In this document: positions 17,677 to 25,020 of the stretch, piece after piece | How positions within the stretch are numbered: the stretch's first letter is position 1 | How the letters are laid out: the number at the start of each line of letters is the position of its first letter | The notes under the pieces: generated by a model | What the model was told of the DNA's origin: nothing | Databases searched by the model: none | The model's input: the letters and a program-made list of their open reading frames with translations, nothing else | Assembly: GCA_900757865.1 (NCBI GenBank) | Contig: CAAEPH010000030.1 | Span: 6,064 to 70,063, forward strand | Length of the DNA: 64,000 nt | From: an uncultured Sutterella sp. | GTDB lineage: Bacteria > Pseudomonadota > Gammaproteobacteria > Burkholderiales > Burkholderiaceae_F | Reading direction: 5' to 3' | Position numbers and translations under genes: made by a program

Positions 17677-18258
17677 TTATCCATTAAATAAATGATTTGA
17701 TAGTTCATACTCCATATCATCTTCTTCCTTAGAGAATGGTTGATTATTGAGATAGCAGTATAATGCATCCTTTTTAGAAAAGATAGTATTTATATCTAAA
17801 TTTAAATCATCAACAACAAATATATAACTTAAGAAATCAGAATTAAAAGGATATAATCTAGAATTTGATTTCATATCTACTAGACCAAAATAGCATAAAC
17901 CTCTAGCCGAGCATTTTGATAAGAATATTACATCTTCACCACTAAGAAGTTTTTTTTGTTTAGATAAAGTAGTTATCTTATCTATATCATCTTGAATCTC
18001 GTTGAGAGATATTATATTTAACTTGGATACATTTGCGTATTCTCTATCAAGATACTTTTTGAATCTATATCTTATATTCAAAGAGACTGTATGTTCAATC
18101 AGACCATTTTTATCAAAAAAATTGTAGAACTCAAGATACAGACTCGTTACTATATTTTCCCAATAAAAATATTCTTGCGCATTAGTAATCTTTAGATCAA
18201 AAAAAGATTCCCAATCCCATTCCCTACTTAACGGACGATGAAAATAATACTCTTTCAC
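17677..18258 (-). CDS. Cassette 2 companion protein B (candidate CDI immunity protein)
   Basis: A 193-residue, very AT-rich, Lys/Asp/Phe-rich soluble protein, intact, and the best template for the B family of this island. Shared blocks are KEYYFHRPLSREWDWESFFDL at the N-terminus, EYFYWENIV, LYLEFYNFFD, and ARGLCYFGLVDMKSNSRLYP around residues 118-137. No known domain was recognised. The gene begins 6 bases after gene A ends, in the order toxin, A, B. By position it is a candidate immunity protein for the toxin of this cassette. Its sequence differs from the other two B proteins mainly outside the shared blocks, as expected if each B matches its own toxin. Confidence 0.75.
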   Translation of the reverse strand: MKEYYFHRPLSREWDWESFFDLKITNAQEYFYWENIVTSLYLEFYNFFDKNGLIEHTVSLNIRYRFKKYLDREYANVSKLNIISLNEIQDDIDKITTLSKQKKLLSGEDVIFLSKCSARGLCYFGLVDMKSNSRLYPFNSDFLSYIFVVDDLNLDINTIFSKKDALYCYLNNQPFSKEEDDMEYELSNHLFNG

Positions 18259-18264
18259 ATCAAA

Positions 18265-18738
18265 TCACCACACAAAAGGTCTATAGTAGCTAGTACCCTT
18301 AACCACTACATCTAACTTACTACTATAAAATACTTCACACCCATCAAATTTCTCTAAAATCGACCTTAAATAAAAATCGTGTCTCAGAATTATGTGATAC
18401 CTTCCTTTTTGTTCAGTAGTAAACAAACAGTTCCCTGTTTCAATAGAAATATATTTAAAAAACACAAAACCACTTAATGACATTTTTAGTATATTTAATA
18501 TTTGATGCTTATTTAGATTTAATCTTTTATTATATTCCAATAAAGTAAAGAAATCATGATATTCCTTTCCTATTCTTGCACACTTACTTGATAAGACTTG
18601 TTTGAGGCCATAATGGAATATCTCCGTGTTTATCCCATTAAAGTTCTTTCTAAAATAGAAATAATCAAACCATCGTATTAAGAATAAACTACCCTCTACG
18701 ATTTTGTTGTCCTTAATATAGATATCAAAGTATTGCAT
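18265..18738 (-). CDS. Cassette 2 companion protein A
   Basis: A 157-residue soluble protein, intact, from ATG 18738. It is AT-rich and aromatic (RWFDYFYFRKNF), with no signal peptide. The C-terminal half carries the blocks shared by the A family: LNKHQILNILKMSLSGFVFFK, LFTTEQKGRYHIILR, FYLRSILEKFDGCEVFY and the terminal YYRPFVW. No named family was recognised. It starts right at the end of the toxin frame (stop at 18740-18742), so the two are probably coupled. Since both A and B recur in all three cassettes, one may be the immunity protein and the other an accessory factor; sequence alone does not say which. Confidence 0.75.
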   Translation of the reverse strand: MQYFDIYIKDNKIVEGSLFLIRWFDYFYFRKNFNGINTEIFHYGLKQVLSSKCARIGKEYHDFFTLLEYNKRLNLNKHQILNILKMSLSGFVFFKYISIETGNCLFTTEQKGRYHIILRHDFYLRSILEKFDGCEVFYSSKLDVVVKGTSYYRPFVW

Positions 18739-18739
18739 A

Positions 18740-19487
18740 TTATTTACTAACTTTATTCATGAACAAGTCGTAACTTCCGTTTCTTTTATCAAGTTTTATA
18801 TCTCTTATACTATCAAAACCTTTAAACGCATCTAAATGATGATAGCTATTGCTAATTAAAACGTATTTTGGGTTACCTCCTTTTTTATAATACACTTGAA
18901 CACTTTTCCCTCCCCATGTTACTGTTTGGGATTTAGCATAACCTATAATTTCCAGTACGTTTTCACATACATATCTTGGAATTTGTCTTGTAGATTTTGG
19001 AGTATCTATATCTATATTTTTCGGCAATATTTCTTTATCAATAATTACCTTGATTTTTTTATTAATCGCTGACGGTAAAGCTGGGTTTTCTTTAACAATC
19101 GAGAGAATTGGACCTTTTATCTTAATTCCTACTACTAAATCAAGTACAGCCAAAGCATCATCAAGATTTAACTCTCCATCAGTAAGCTTAGTAAGATCAT
19201 CAGCGAGACTAAGCCCTTCATCAATCACCATTCGGGCAATATCGACTGAACGAAGTTTGCCAACCTTCTTGTAGTAACGATAGATCTTGTAGGTGATCCG
19301 ACCTATAGAAATAAAAAGTCGTAGATTGTTGTTGTCGCTAGCGTTTTTACCAGTGACACTCCATATTTTCGCATTTAACGTAGCTCCAGCCTGACTTTGA
19401 CTATCATCATGCCAGCTATAGCACTGGTTAATAACGATATTTCATGGTTAACCTCTTCAAGGAGCAATGCGGGAGCAAATGATAACT
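18740..19487 (-). pseudogene. CdiA-type pretoxin fragment plus toxin tail, cassette 2
   Basis: A shorter displaced CdiA C-terminal piece. It opens inside the pretoxin domain (APALLLEEVNHEIS, then LLTSAIAGMM), loses frame near 19395, and continues as AGATLNAKIWSVTGKNASDNN, the VENN-like site. The linker is nearly identical to cassette 1 (see the 212-bp repeat). The toxin tail is open from there to the stop at 18740 and is intact: NVLEIIGYAKSQTVTWGG, then NPKYVLISNSYHHLDAFKG and a final GSYDLFMNKVSK. The closing motif SxSxHHLxxFKG is shared by all three toxins. There is no ribosome site or export region of its own. Such orphan tails are thought to be used after recombination into a full-length cdiA elsewhere. 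Confidence 0.75.
19134..19345. repeat. 212-bp pretoxin repeat, copy 2
   Basis: Same-length, same-orientation, nearly identical copy of 16474-16685. It gives homology for toxin-tail exchange by recombination. Confidence 0.85.
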
Positions 19488-19490
19488 TTT

Positions 19491-19982
19491 TCACCAAACA
19501 AAGGGTTTAAAATAATTATTAGGATATGGAGATCCTAATGGATGATTAAAATCTTTTGCGTAAAAAATTTGAAAGCTATTATTATTAAAAAAATTGCTTA
19601 AAGTGTGTAGAAGAGTTTAGGCATAATTTATAACCATTATTAAAGTCCTTTTTCAAGAATATACCCTGTAGCAAGTTACCAACATAAAGTGTACAATTAC
19701 CTAATAACGTTCCTTCTAGGATAGTAATTATTTCAGAATCTGTATAAACTTTACTATACCGTTTACTTATTTGAAATAGTTGGTGCAAGTTGAAATTAAT
19801 TCTCATGTTGTATTTGTGGTTGCTTAACCAGGATTCGGTTATTGTGAAAAATAATCCAGACGAAAAATCTTTTTTCCCTTGCTGGTTACTATATACGAAA
19901 TCAACGAAATACTTTAAGAATATATAACATTCATTTAATTTTTTTCGTTTATATCATTATATGTAACGCCAATTGGGTACAT
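19491..19982 (-). pseudogene. Cassette 3 companion protein A, two homopolymer frameshifts
   Basis: Diverged homologue of the A proteins. It can be followed through three reading frames: MYPIGVTYNDINEK from ATG 19982, then after an A7 run (T7 on the plus strand, 19939-19945) KLNECYIFLKYFVDFVY and on through TDSEIITILEGTLLGNCTLY, then after a second T-rich run near 19585-19595 FQIFYAKDFNHP to the family-typical end YFKPFVW and stop at 19491. Both shifts fall in homopolymers, so the gene may be intact in the real genome, may switch by slippage, or may be dead. Its stop lies four bases from the pretoxin fragment of cassette 2, so the cassettes abut. Confidence 0.65.
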
Positions 19983-19992
19983 ATAATAATAT

Positions 19993-20568
19993 CTATAGAA
20001 AATACTTTCCACTTTCACCTCCTTTGATTAAGATATCATCTAATGAATAGATCTCTTGTCCACTTACTTTAATTAGATGTTTAGTTATTGATGTTGAAAA
20101 GATTTCATCTAACCCTATGATTTCTTCATCAATATCAAGTTCATACATGAAGCTATCAGCATTAGGAAGATCAAAATATCTAATATTTGTATTTAGATCT
20201 ATTAGTTGTAAATGACATAAACCTCTACCAGTGTTTCTTGCAAGAATTGCTATATCATCAATGGTTAGATGAATAGTTTCTTCATTATATATTCTAAGTA
20301 AATTAGCATAATCATTCATTACATCTTTTTTAAGACTATCTATCAATTTATTGATAAGTCTGTTGTTAATACCCTGAACTGTGAGGTTTAATTTAAGATC
20401 ACCATGAGTAGTGAAGTATTTAAAGAAGTCAGTAAAGGAAGTTTGTGCAAGATTTTCCCAATATAAATATTCTTCAATTTCTTCATTCTTGACATCCCAT
20501 AAGAGATCCCACTTCCATGGCCAAATATCATTAATTACCTGGCGAGTAAAATAATATTCTGCTATCAT
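19993..20568 (-). CDS. Cassette 3 companion protein B (candidate CDI immunity protein)
   Basis: A 191-residue soluble AT-rich protein, intact from ATG 20568, related to the B genes at 15024 and 17677. Shared blocks are EYYFTRQV, WPWKWDLLWDV, EYLYWENLA, DFFKYF and GRGLCHLQLIDLNTNIRYF. It is the most diverged of the three. Here gene B comes directly after the toxin (8-base gap) and gene A follows, the reverse of cassettes 1 and 2. If immunity genes sit right after toxins, this order points to B as the immunity protein, but in the other cassettes A holds that position. No named family was recognised. Confidence 0.72.
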   Translation of the reverse strand: MIAEYYFTRQVINDIWPWKWDLLWDVKNEEIEEYLYWENLAQTSFTDFFKYFTTHGDLKLNLTVQGINNRLINKLIDSLKKDVMNDYANLLRIYNEETIHLTIDDIAILARNTGRGLCHLQLIDLNTNIRYFDLPNADSFMYELDIDEEIIGLDEIFSTSITKHLIKVSGQEIYSLDDILIKGGESGKYFL

Positions 20569-20575
20569 TTTGCAT

Positions 20576-21050
20576 TTATTTCTGAACTTTATTTAGCATG
20601 ATTTCATAACTACCAACCCGTTTATTCCTTCTATTATTTAATATATCATATAAACTATCGTATCCTTTGAATATTTCAAGATGATGCGAAGAATCGCTGA
20701 CCTCTAAACATTTTGGTGTTCCTTTTTTTGTTATAATTTATCGGTTTCCCATTGCGACCTTTTCGGAGATATTTATAATTATGTATTGATGCAATTTCAT
20801 CGGTAGTTTAGTTATCTAATACAAGTATGTCCGACGGCTTCAATAATAATCCTTTTTTATTTAGTTTATTATTTATATTTGTTAGAATATCTATTTGATA
20901 TTTTAACAACTTATTGTTATACACAATTGCATTAAATATTGTTTTACAAAATTTTGCATCTAAACCAGTAATAAGATCCATTAAAGCTAATGCATCATTT
21001 AACTCTCCATCGGGGTCTAATTGGTCGATGGTAAATGTTATCTAAAGTCT
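20576..21050 (-). pseudogene. Degenerate toxin tail, cassette 3
   Basis: An eroded third toxin copy. It begins with a diverged linker (LDPDGELNDALALMDLITGL) equivalent to the LTDGELNLDDALAVLDL of the other two, meets an in-frame stop after DILVLDN, shifts frame near the seven-T run around 20725, and ends with SDSSHHLEIFKGYDSLYD and GSYEIMLNKVQK, the shared toxin C-terminus. The pretoxin domain itself is almost absent. It cannot encode a working toxin as it stands, yet the neighbouring B gene is still open. Confidence 0.6.
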
Positions 21051-21171
21051 TAAGTCACAACCATATGGCCAAGGTATTAAATCTTTCGATGAGTCCCCTT
21101 AGTCCTTATATATTCATATCACTAAGAAATGTAGGCACTACATGAGTTCTTCTTTTATGAGCAAAACTTAA

Positions 21172-21276
21172 GGCACGTCTGAACAACATAAGACTTGGTT
21201 TAAACGCGGTTTTGATTCTGGTAATCCTGGCGTATGTAATACCTGGAAAGATTAGACCAACCAAAGTGGCTCTCGA
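21172..21276. repeat. Direct repeat, right copy (3' end of ypfJ-type gene)
   Basis: Matches 14284-14388. In the coding part there are three differences, two of them silent and one Arg to His, so this copy still follows protein-level constraint. It probably comes from a working ypfJ homologue and is not random decay. It marks the right edge of the AT-rich island; base composition returns to normal after it. Confidence 0.85.
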
Positions 21277-21282
21277 AACGCA

Positions 21283-21348
21283 AGGCAGGGAAAAGGAACG
21301 AGGGGTTCCTGTCAGTGACCAAACTGAATGTCTTCCCTGCCATTTTTT
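21283..21348 (+). terminator. Terminator beyond the right repeat
   Basis: Stem GGCAGGGA (21283-21290) with TCCCTGCC (about 21334-21341), followed by ATTTTTT, with a long loop. It is probably the original terminator of the ypfJ-type gene before the island separated them. Confidence 0.6.
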
Positions 21349-21379
21349 GTGTTCCGAAAGCCAAATTTAAATGGCAGAA

Positions 21380-21958
21380 TTAATGTTGCATCCCCGCCAT
21401 GTGACCCTCATGAGCTGAATGATCCATAGGGTTTTCGGTCTCGGGCTTCGTCATGGTGTGTTGGCTGTGATCCATAGCGCCATGATCCATGCTGTGCATG
21501 GCGCTCCCTTGCCAACCGGCCACCGCCGGATCGGCCATCCCCGCAATCATCGCGACACACGCCACATGAAAACCCATGCGAGTACGAGTGTCTGCTTTGC
21601 CCAAGATCACGCGCAAATTTAAAAGGGCAATCAAAATCATGGGAATACCGGCCAAGAGATACGTAAGAACGGCCAACCAATCCACCCAAGTACGCCACTC
21701 TCCCGCCGCCGTGACGGGCACGACGACTGTCGGGATCAAATACGCCGCAATCCCTAAAAACACCAGCCCCGCTAAGATGCCGGCGATGTGATTAATGGCA
21801 CGCACGACGGGGTGCTCACCACGGCTAAAGAGCAGCACTAATTCGGTAATGGCAATGGTTTCGGCCAGCACTACGGGCAAAGCCATAAAGAGAAGAAGGT
21901 TCCACGGGGAATTGATCATCAGCAATTCCATATAATGGGTCATCGACATGTTTGTCAC
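21380..21958 (-). CDS. DUF6803-like membrane protein with Met/His-rich tail
   Basis: A 192-residue inner-membrane protein with four hydrophobic segments (LLLFMALPVVLAETIAITELVLLF, HIAGILAGLVFLGIAAYLI, WLAVLTYLLAGIPMILIAL and a shorter fourth). The C-terminal 40 residues are rich in His and Met (SAMHSMDHGAMDH, AHEGHMAGMQH), a pattern usual in copper- or silver-handling proteins. It matches the DUF6803 permease-like type as far as I can recall. GGAGTG lies before the ATG. A small Cys-rich exported protein lies upstream on the same strand, which supports a metal-related pair. Copper handling is inference. Confidence 0.68.
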   Translation of the reverse strand: MTNMSMTHYMELLMINSPWNLLLFMALPVVLAETIAITELVLLFSRGEHPVVRAINHIAGILAGLVFLGIAAYLIPTVVVPVTAAGEWRTWVDWLAVLTYLLAGIPMILIALLNLRVILGKADTRTRMGFHVACVAMIAGMADPAVAGWQGSAMHSMDHGAMDHSQHTMTKPETENPMDHSAHEGHMAGMQH

Positions 21959-22055
21959 TCCTGAAATAAATCAAAACGTTGGGCATACAACGCCCTGCCC
22001 TTCTCAGCTGCGTCGAGCGGGGAAAGGGGCACAAGAAAAAATCAAGGTTCAGGAG

Positions 22056-22448
22056 TTAGGCAAGTGGTGGTCGATAGAGACCCTGGGGAATGGTTTGTTC
22101 AAACCCCAGTGACACCGCAGGGAAAGCCGTAACGAGATTCGGCATCAAGTCGATCGAGAGCGTGTTGACTTGGATAGCCAGAAGCGGAGAACAGCAAAAG
22201 TGAAACGCCAAGGTGCAACAATCTTGCGTGATGGATGGGGATTCACTGATCTCAGTCATGGCTGAGGTTTGGCTGTTGTCACAATGATGAAAAGCCGTTG
22301 AATTATCGGCTAACGACTGCGTGGTGGTTGGAAGTCCGTTTTGAGCCCACGCCTCAGGCGTTGTGCCGATAAACGGCACAACGAGCATCGTCATGGCGAT
22401 AAGCCAAACGACGACGGATCGTGTGAGGGCAGGAAGACGCGGGCACAT
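22056..22448 (-). CDS. Small Cys-rich exported or membrane protein
   Basis: About 130 residues with an N-terminal hydrophobic segment (VVVWLIAMTMLVVPFIG) acting as signal or anchor, a middle part with His/Cys (FHHCDNSQTSAMTE) and a CCTLAFHFCCSPLLA cluster. This resembles DUF2946-like small proteins often found beside copper genes. The start is the ATG at 22448, or the TTG at 22460 which is better spaced from AGGAAG. It lies 98 bases upstream of the Met/His-rich membrane protein on the same strand and may be co-transcribed with it. Function unknown. Confidence 0.55.
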   Translation of the reverse strand: MCPRLPALTRSVVVWLIAMTMLVVPFIGTTPEAWAQNGLPTTTQSLADNSTAFHHCDNSQTSAMTEISESPSITQDCCTLAFHFCCSPLLAIQVNTLSIDLMPNLVTAFPAVSLGFEQTIPQGLYRPPLA

Positions 22449-22472
22449 GCTAAAGCTCAATAGATTACTTCC

Positions 22473-22748
22473 TCAGAGAGGGCAGACCCAACCGAGTGAT
22501 TGGTGGACGGGTATTGTTGTGGCGTTGTGATAAAATTCGTCGAAATTGTAGCCCATGCGAACTCCGCTGTCGTCAAATCCCTTTGACGTGACCAGCAAAA
22601 GCGCTTGGGCTTCCTTTTTAATGTTGTACGGAATTCCGTGCGAAACCCATGTCTCCCTGTTGAGTTGATCGGTGACCGTGTGGCAGAGATGTTCACCACA
22701 GCCGATCTTCGCTGGGAGCGTTTTTTTGTGAGTGTCGTTGGCTTTCAT
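22473..22748 (-). CDS. Hypothetical protein
   Basis: A 91-residue frame reading like a real protein (GCGEHLCHTVTDQLNRE, then KKEAQALLLVTSKGFDDSG), but without an obvious ribosome binding site or recognised family. It lies between the Cys-rich protein gene and the divergent exporter gene. It could be a remnant. Confidence 0.35.
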   Translation of the reverse strand: MKANDTHKKTLPAKIGCGEHLCHTVTDQLNRETWVSHGIPYNIKKEAQALLLVTSKGFDDSGVRMGYNFDEFYHNATTIPVHQSLGWVCPL

Positions 22749-22789
22749 GAAAAAATCAGCGACTGACGAAACGTTCTAAGGAGATGACA

Positions 22790-23128
22790 ATGTTCAGTTG
22801 GATTTTTTTAATCGTAGCAGGACTTGCCGAACTGGGTTGGCCAATGGGTTTTAAACTGGCTTCTCAGGCTAAAGTTGCGGGTGTGACCACCAGCTTCATC
22901 GGGTGGCTCATTTTTGCGGTTGTGATGATGGGATTGTCGAGCGTTCTGCTTTATCTCGCTCAACGACACATTCCGATTGGTACAGCCTATATGGTGTGGA
23001 CCGGTATTGGTGGGGTGGGCACGGCTGTGCTGGGAATGGCGCTTTTTGGTGAGCCCATCACCATCATGCGACTCTTGAGTCTCACCATGGTGATGGCTGG
23101 GTTGATTGGCCTATATGTGTTTCGCTAA
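22790..23128 (+). CDS. sugE: Small multidrug resistance transporter, Gdx/SugE type
   Basis: A 112-residue, four-helix SMR transporter. The subtype markers of the SugE/Gdx branch are present: GLAELGWPMGFKLA in helix 1 with the essential Glu, and AYMVWTGIGGVGTAVLG in helix 3. Members export guanidinium or certain quaternary ammonium compounds in exchange for protons, as a dimer in the inner membrane. The ATG at 22790 was chosen because AAGGAG at 22778-22783 is then spaced six bases away; an ATG at 22784 touches the ribosome site. Its TAA directly abuts the stop of the convergent queE gene. No guanidine riboswitch was found upstream. Confidence 0.9.
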   Translation: MFSWIFLIVAGLAELGWPMGFKLASQAKVAGVTTSFIGWLIFAVVMMGLSSVLLYLAQRHIPIGTAYMVWTGIGGVGTAVLGMALFGEPITIMRLLSLTMVMAGLIGLYVFR

Positions 23129-23794
23129 CTAGCGAACCTGTAGGAATTTGTGCGTTTGCAGCGAGACGCGATACTTTCCTCCACGAGCCAAGACGGTCTC
23201 AAGACAGAGGGCCGTGGAGGCCGCTTCACAAGAAAGGGGCTGAAGCGCAATGGTATGCGCCCGGGTGCAAAGTGGCAAAAGAGCATCCAACTTTTCGAGG
23301 GAATCTTTATCCTCGAGCACCATTTTGATTTCATTGGCCCTGGCTAACGCTTGCGCTTTCATGGTGCGTCCCCCAGGCATATCCACTTTGGGGCTCACCG
23401 TGACAAACACCTCGTCGGGGACATCAATCTCTTCGGTGCCACTCGTCTCAATTTGAACGGCATATCCTCGATCCAAAAGGCCTTGACAGAGCGCACGCAA
23501 CGGTTGAAGACAAGGCTCACCCCCGGTGATCACCACCATGTTTGCTTGAGGGAACCGCGATTGAATCGCATCAATCAAGGCCGCTTCCGTGGTCGCAGCC
23601 GCATGGGGCACATCGGCTTTAGTAAAGCACGCCGACAAGTCGATGTCGCCTTCGCGGCCTAACTTCCACGTCCACTTTGTGTCGCACCAAGGGCACTGAC
23701 AGAGGCACCCTTGCAGACGCACAAAGACAGAAGGGATCCCCGCCTTGGAGCCTTCCCCTTGCACGGAATAAAACACTTCATTAACGAACAGCAT
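23129..23794 (-). CDS. queE: 7-carboxy-7-deazaguanine synthase
   Basis: A 221-residue radical SAM enzyme that converts 6-carboxytetrahydropterin to 7-carboxy-7-deazaguanine, the third step to queuosine in tRNA. The N-terminus shows the QueE pattern: VNEVFYSVQGEGSKAG, then the iron-sulfur CX3CX2C motif in GCLCQCPWCDTKW. VVITGGEPCLQ is the conserved SAM-binding stretch. Its start overlaps the end of queD by 14 bases, giving a tight folE-queD-queE operon on the minus strand. Cytoplasmic. It lacks no expected residue by eye. Confidence 0.92.
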   Translation of the reverse strand: MLFVNEVFYSVQGEGSKAGIPSVFVRLQGCLCQCPWCDTKWTWKLGREGDIDLSACFTKADVPHAAATTEAALIDAIQSRFPQANMVVITGGEPCLQPLRALCQGLLDRGYAVQIETSGTEEIDVPDEVFVTVSPKVDMPGGRTMKAQALARANEIKMVLEDKDSLEKLDALLPLCTRAHTIALQPLSCEAASTALCLETVLARGGKYRVSLQTHKFLQVR

Positions 23795-24215
23795 GTTGCG
23801 TCAAGCTCCATGTTGCCGTGCATTTGCGCGTTTCTTCCACCGAGCAGCGCACCACCGTCACCCCCGTGCCCTCAAGTTGCTTTGGTGCGACGACTTCAGA
23901 GAGATAGCGAGCCATATTTTCTGCCGTAGGGTTGAACGGTGTCACCACGACCGTGGGATCAATTGCTTGCAGGGCTTCACGGATTGGGTCTTCTTCCCAG
24001 ACCAGAAAATGATGATCCCAATGGTCTTCTAACCATTGGCAGAGTTTTTCTTTAATGAGACTAAAGTCGATCACACGCCCTAAATGATCTAATTCGTCCG
24101 CGGTGCATTCAAAGGTAATGCGATAATTGTGCCCATGCAGATGAGAACACTTGGACTCGTGACCGCAAACACGATGTCCAGCCGAGATATCGTGGTAACG
24201 TGAAACTGTTATCAT
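23781..24215 (-). CDS. queD: 6-carboxy-5,6,7,8-tetrahydropterin synthase
   Basis: A 144-residue protein of the 6-pyruvoyl-tetrahydropterin synthase fold. It converts dihydroneopterin triphosphate to 6-carboxytetrahydropterin for queuosine synthesis. The zinc ligands are in SAGHRV (first His) and HLHGHNY (two His), and the catalytic Cys is in HESKCSHLHGHNY. It overlaps both neighbours: 4 bases with folE upstream, 14 with queE downstream, so translation of the three is coupled. The size is slightly larger than the usual 120 residues. Confidence 0.92.
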   Translation of the reverse strand: MITVSRYHDISAGHRVCGHESKCSHLHGHNYRITFECTADELDHLGRVIDFSLIKEKLCQWLEDHWDHHFLVWEEDPIREALQAIDPTVVVTPFNPTAENMARYLSEVVAPKQLEGTGVTVVRCSVEETRKCTATWSLTQHAVR

Positions 24216-24871
24216 GCTTTCACCGCCTGCAGGAACTCTTGCCTTTTTTGTGGATCTTCAAAAACGCCACGCATCACTTGGGTTGTCATGCAAGAATGCA
24301 TATCTTTCACTCCACGCCAAGTCATGCAAGCGTGGGACGCTTTCACATAGACGGCTACTCCTTTAGGAGCGATCAAGGTTTCGAGTAGATCAGCGATCTG
24401 CACCGTACTTTCTTCTTGAATTTGGGGGCGATTCATGATCCAACTAATTAGGCGTGAGAATTTCGAGATACCAATGACCTTATCGCCGGGTACAACACCA
24501 ATCCACGCTTCACCCAAAATCGGGGCGAAGTGGTGCGAGCACGTCGAGCGAATGGGAATGTTGCCCACGATTAACATGTCGTTGAGGGCTTTGGCGTTGG
24601 GAAATTCGGTCACCTTAGGCATCGGGGTATAGCGCCCCACGAACGTCTCTTCCAAATACATTTTGGCGATTCGCTCGGCCGTTTCTTCCATGTTGGGATC
24701 GTGATCGATGTCGATCACCAAAGCGCGTAACACGTTGCGCACTTTCTCGGTGACTTCGTCTTGCAATTGCACTAACTCATCGGGGCTGACGTAGTCAGCG
24801 ATGTTGTCGTTCGATTTGAAGGGAACGCCCTTTTCTTGCAAGCGTTTGATGATTTTTTCACTAATAGACAT
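24212..24871 (-). CDS. folE: GTP cyclohydrolase I
   Basis: A 219-residue cytoplasmic enzyme turning GTP into dihydroneopterin triphosphate, the precursor shared by folate and queuosine pathways. Visible are the zinc site in STCSHHFAPI and SHACMTWRG, and the substrate loop SKFSRLISW. Length fits the family. As first gene of the folE-queD-queE set, it probably feeds preQ0 synthesis. No preQ1 riboswitch was recognised upstream, though a hairpin occurs at 24887-24917. The ATG at 24869-24871 has only a weak purine-rich site (GATGAAG). Confidence 0.92.
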   Translation of the reverse strand: MSISEKIIKRLQEKGVPFKSNDNIADYVSPDELVQLQDEVTEKVRNVLRALVIDIDHDPNMEETAERIAKMYLEETFVGRYTPMPKVTEFPNAKALNDMLIVGNIPIRSTCSHHFAPILGEAWIGVVPGDKVIGISKFSRLISWIMNRPQIQEESTVQIADLLETLIAPKGVAVYVKASHACMTWRGVKDMHSCMTTQVMRGVFEDPQKRQEFLQAVKA

Positions 24872-24886
24872 GTGTCTTCATCGTCA

Positions 24887-24917
24887 CTGACGGGAGGGTG
24901 CCATCAAACTCCGTCAG
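24887..24917 (-). other. Hairpin in the folE leader
   Basis: CTGACGG (24887-24893) pairs with CCGTCAG (24911-24917) around a 17-base loop, 16 bases upstream of the folE start. It does not match the preQ1 riboswitch classes I know. It may be a leader structure or chance. Confidence 0.35.
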
Positions 24918-25020
24918 CGCGAACTCCTAAAAAATAAATCTGGTCTGAGTGACCTTTAGTAAAGTCAGCTATTTTAAGGCATAACCCGAGAGAACCCATG
25001 ATTCTTTGCGCTTTTTCTTT

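Noticed and set aside
22700..22789. Guanidine riboswitch (mini-ykkC type) before the Gdx/SugE gene
   Set aside because: No pair of hairpins with ACGR loops could be found.
24872..24960. preQ1 riboswitch before folE-queD-queE
   Set aside because: A hairpin is present but the C-rich loop and A-rich tail of the known preQ1 class are absent.
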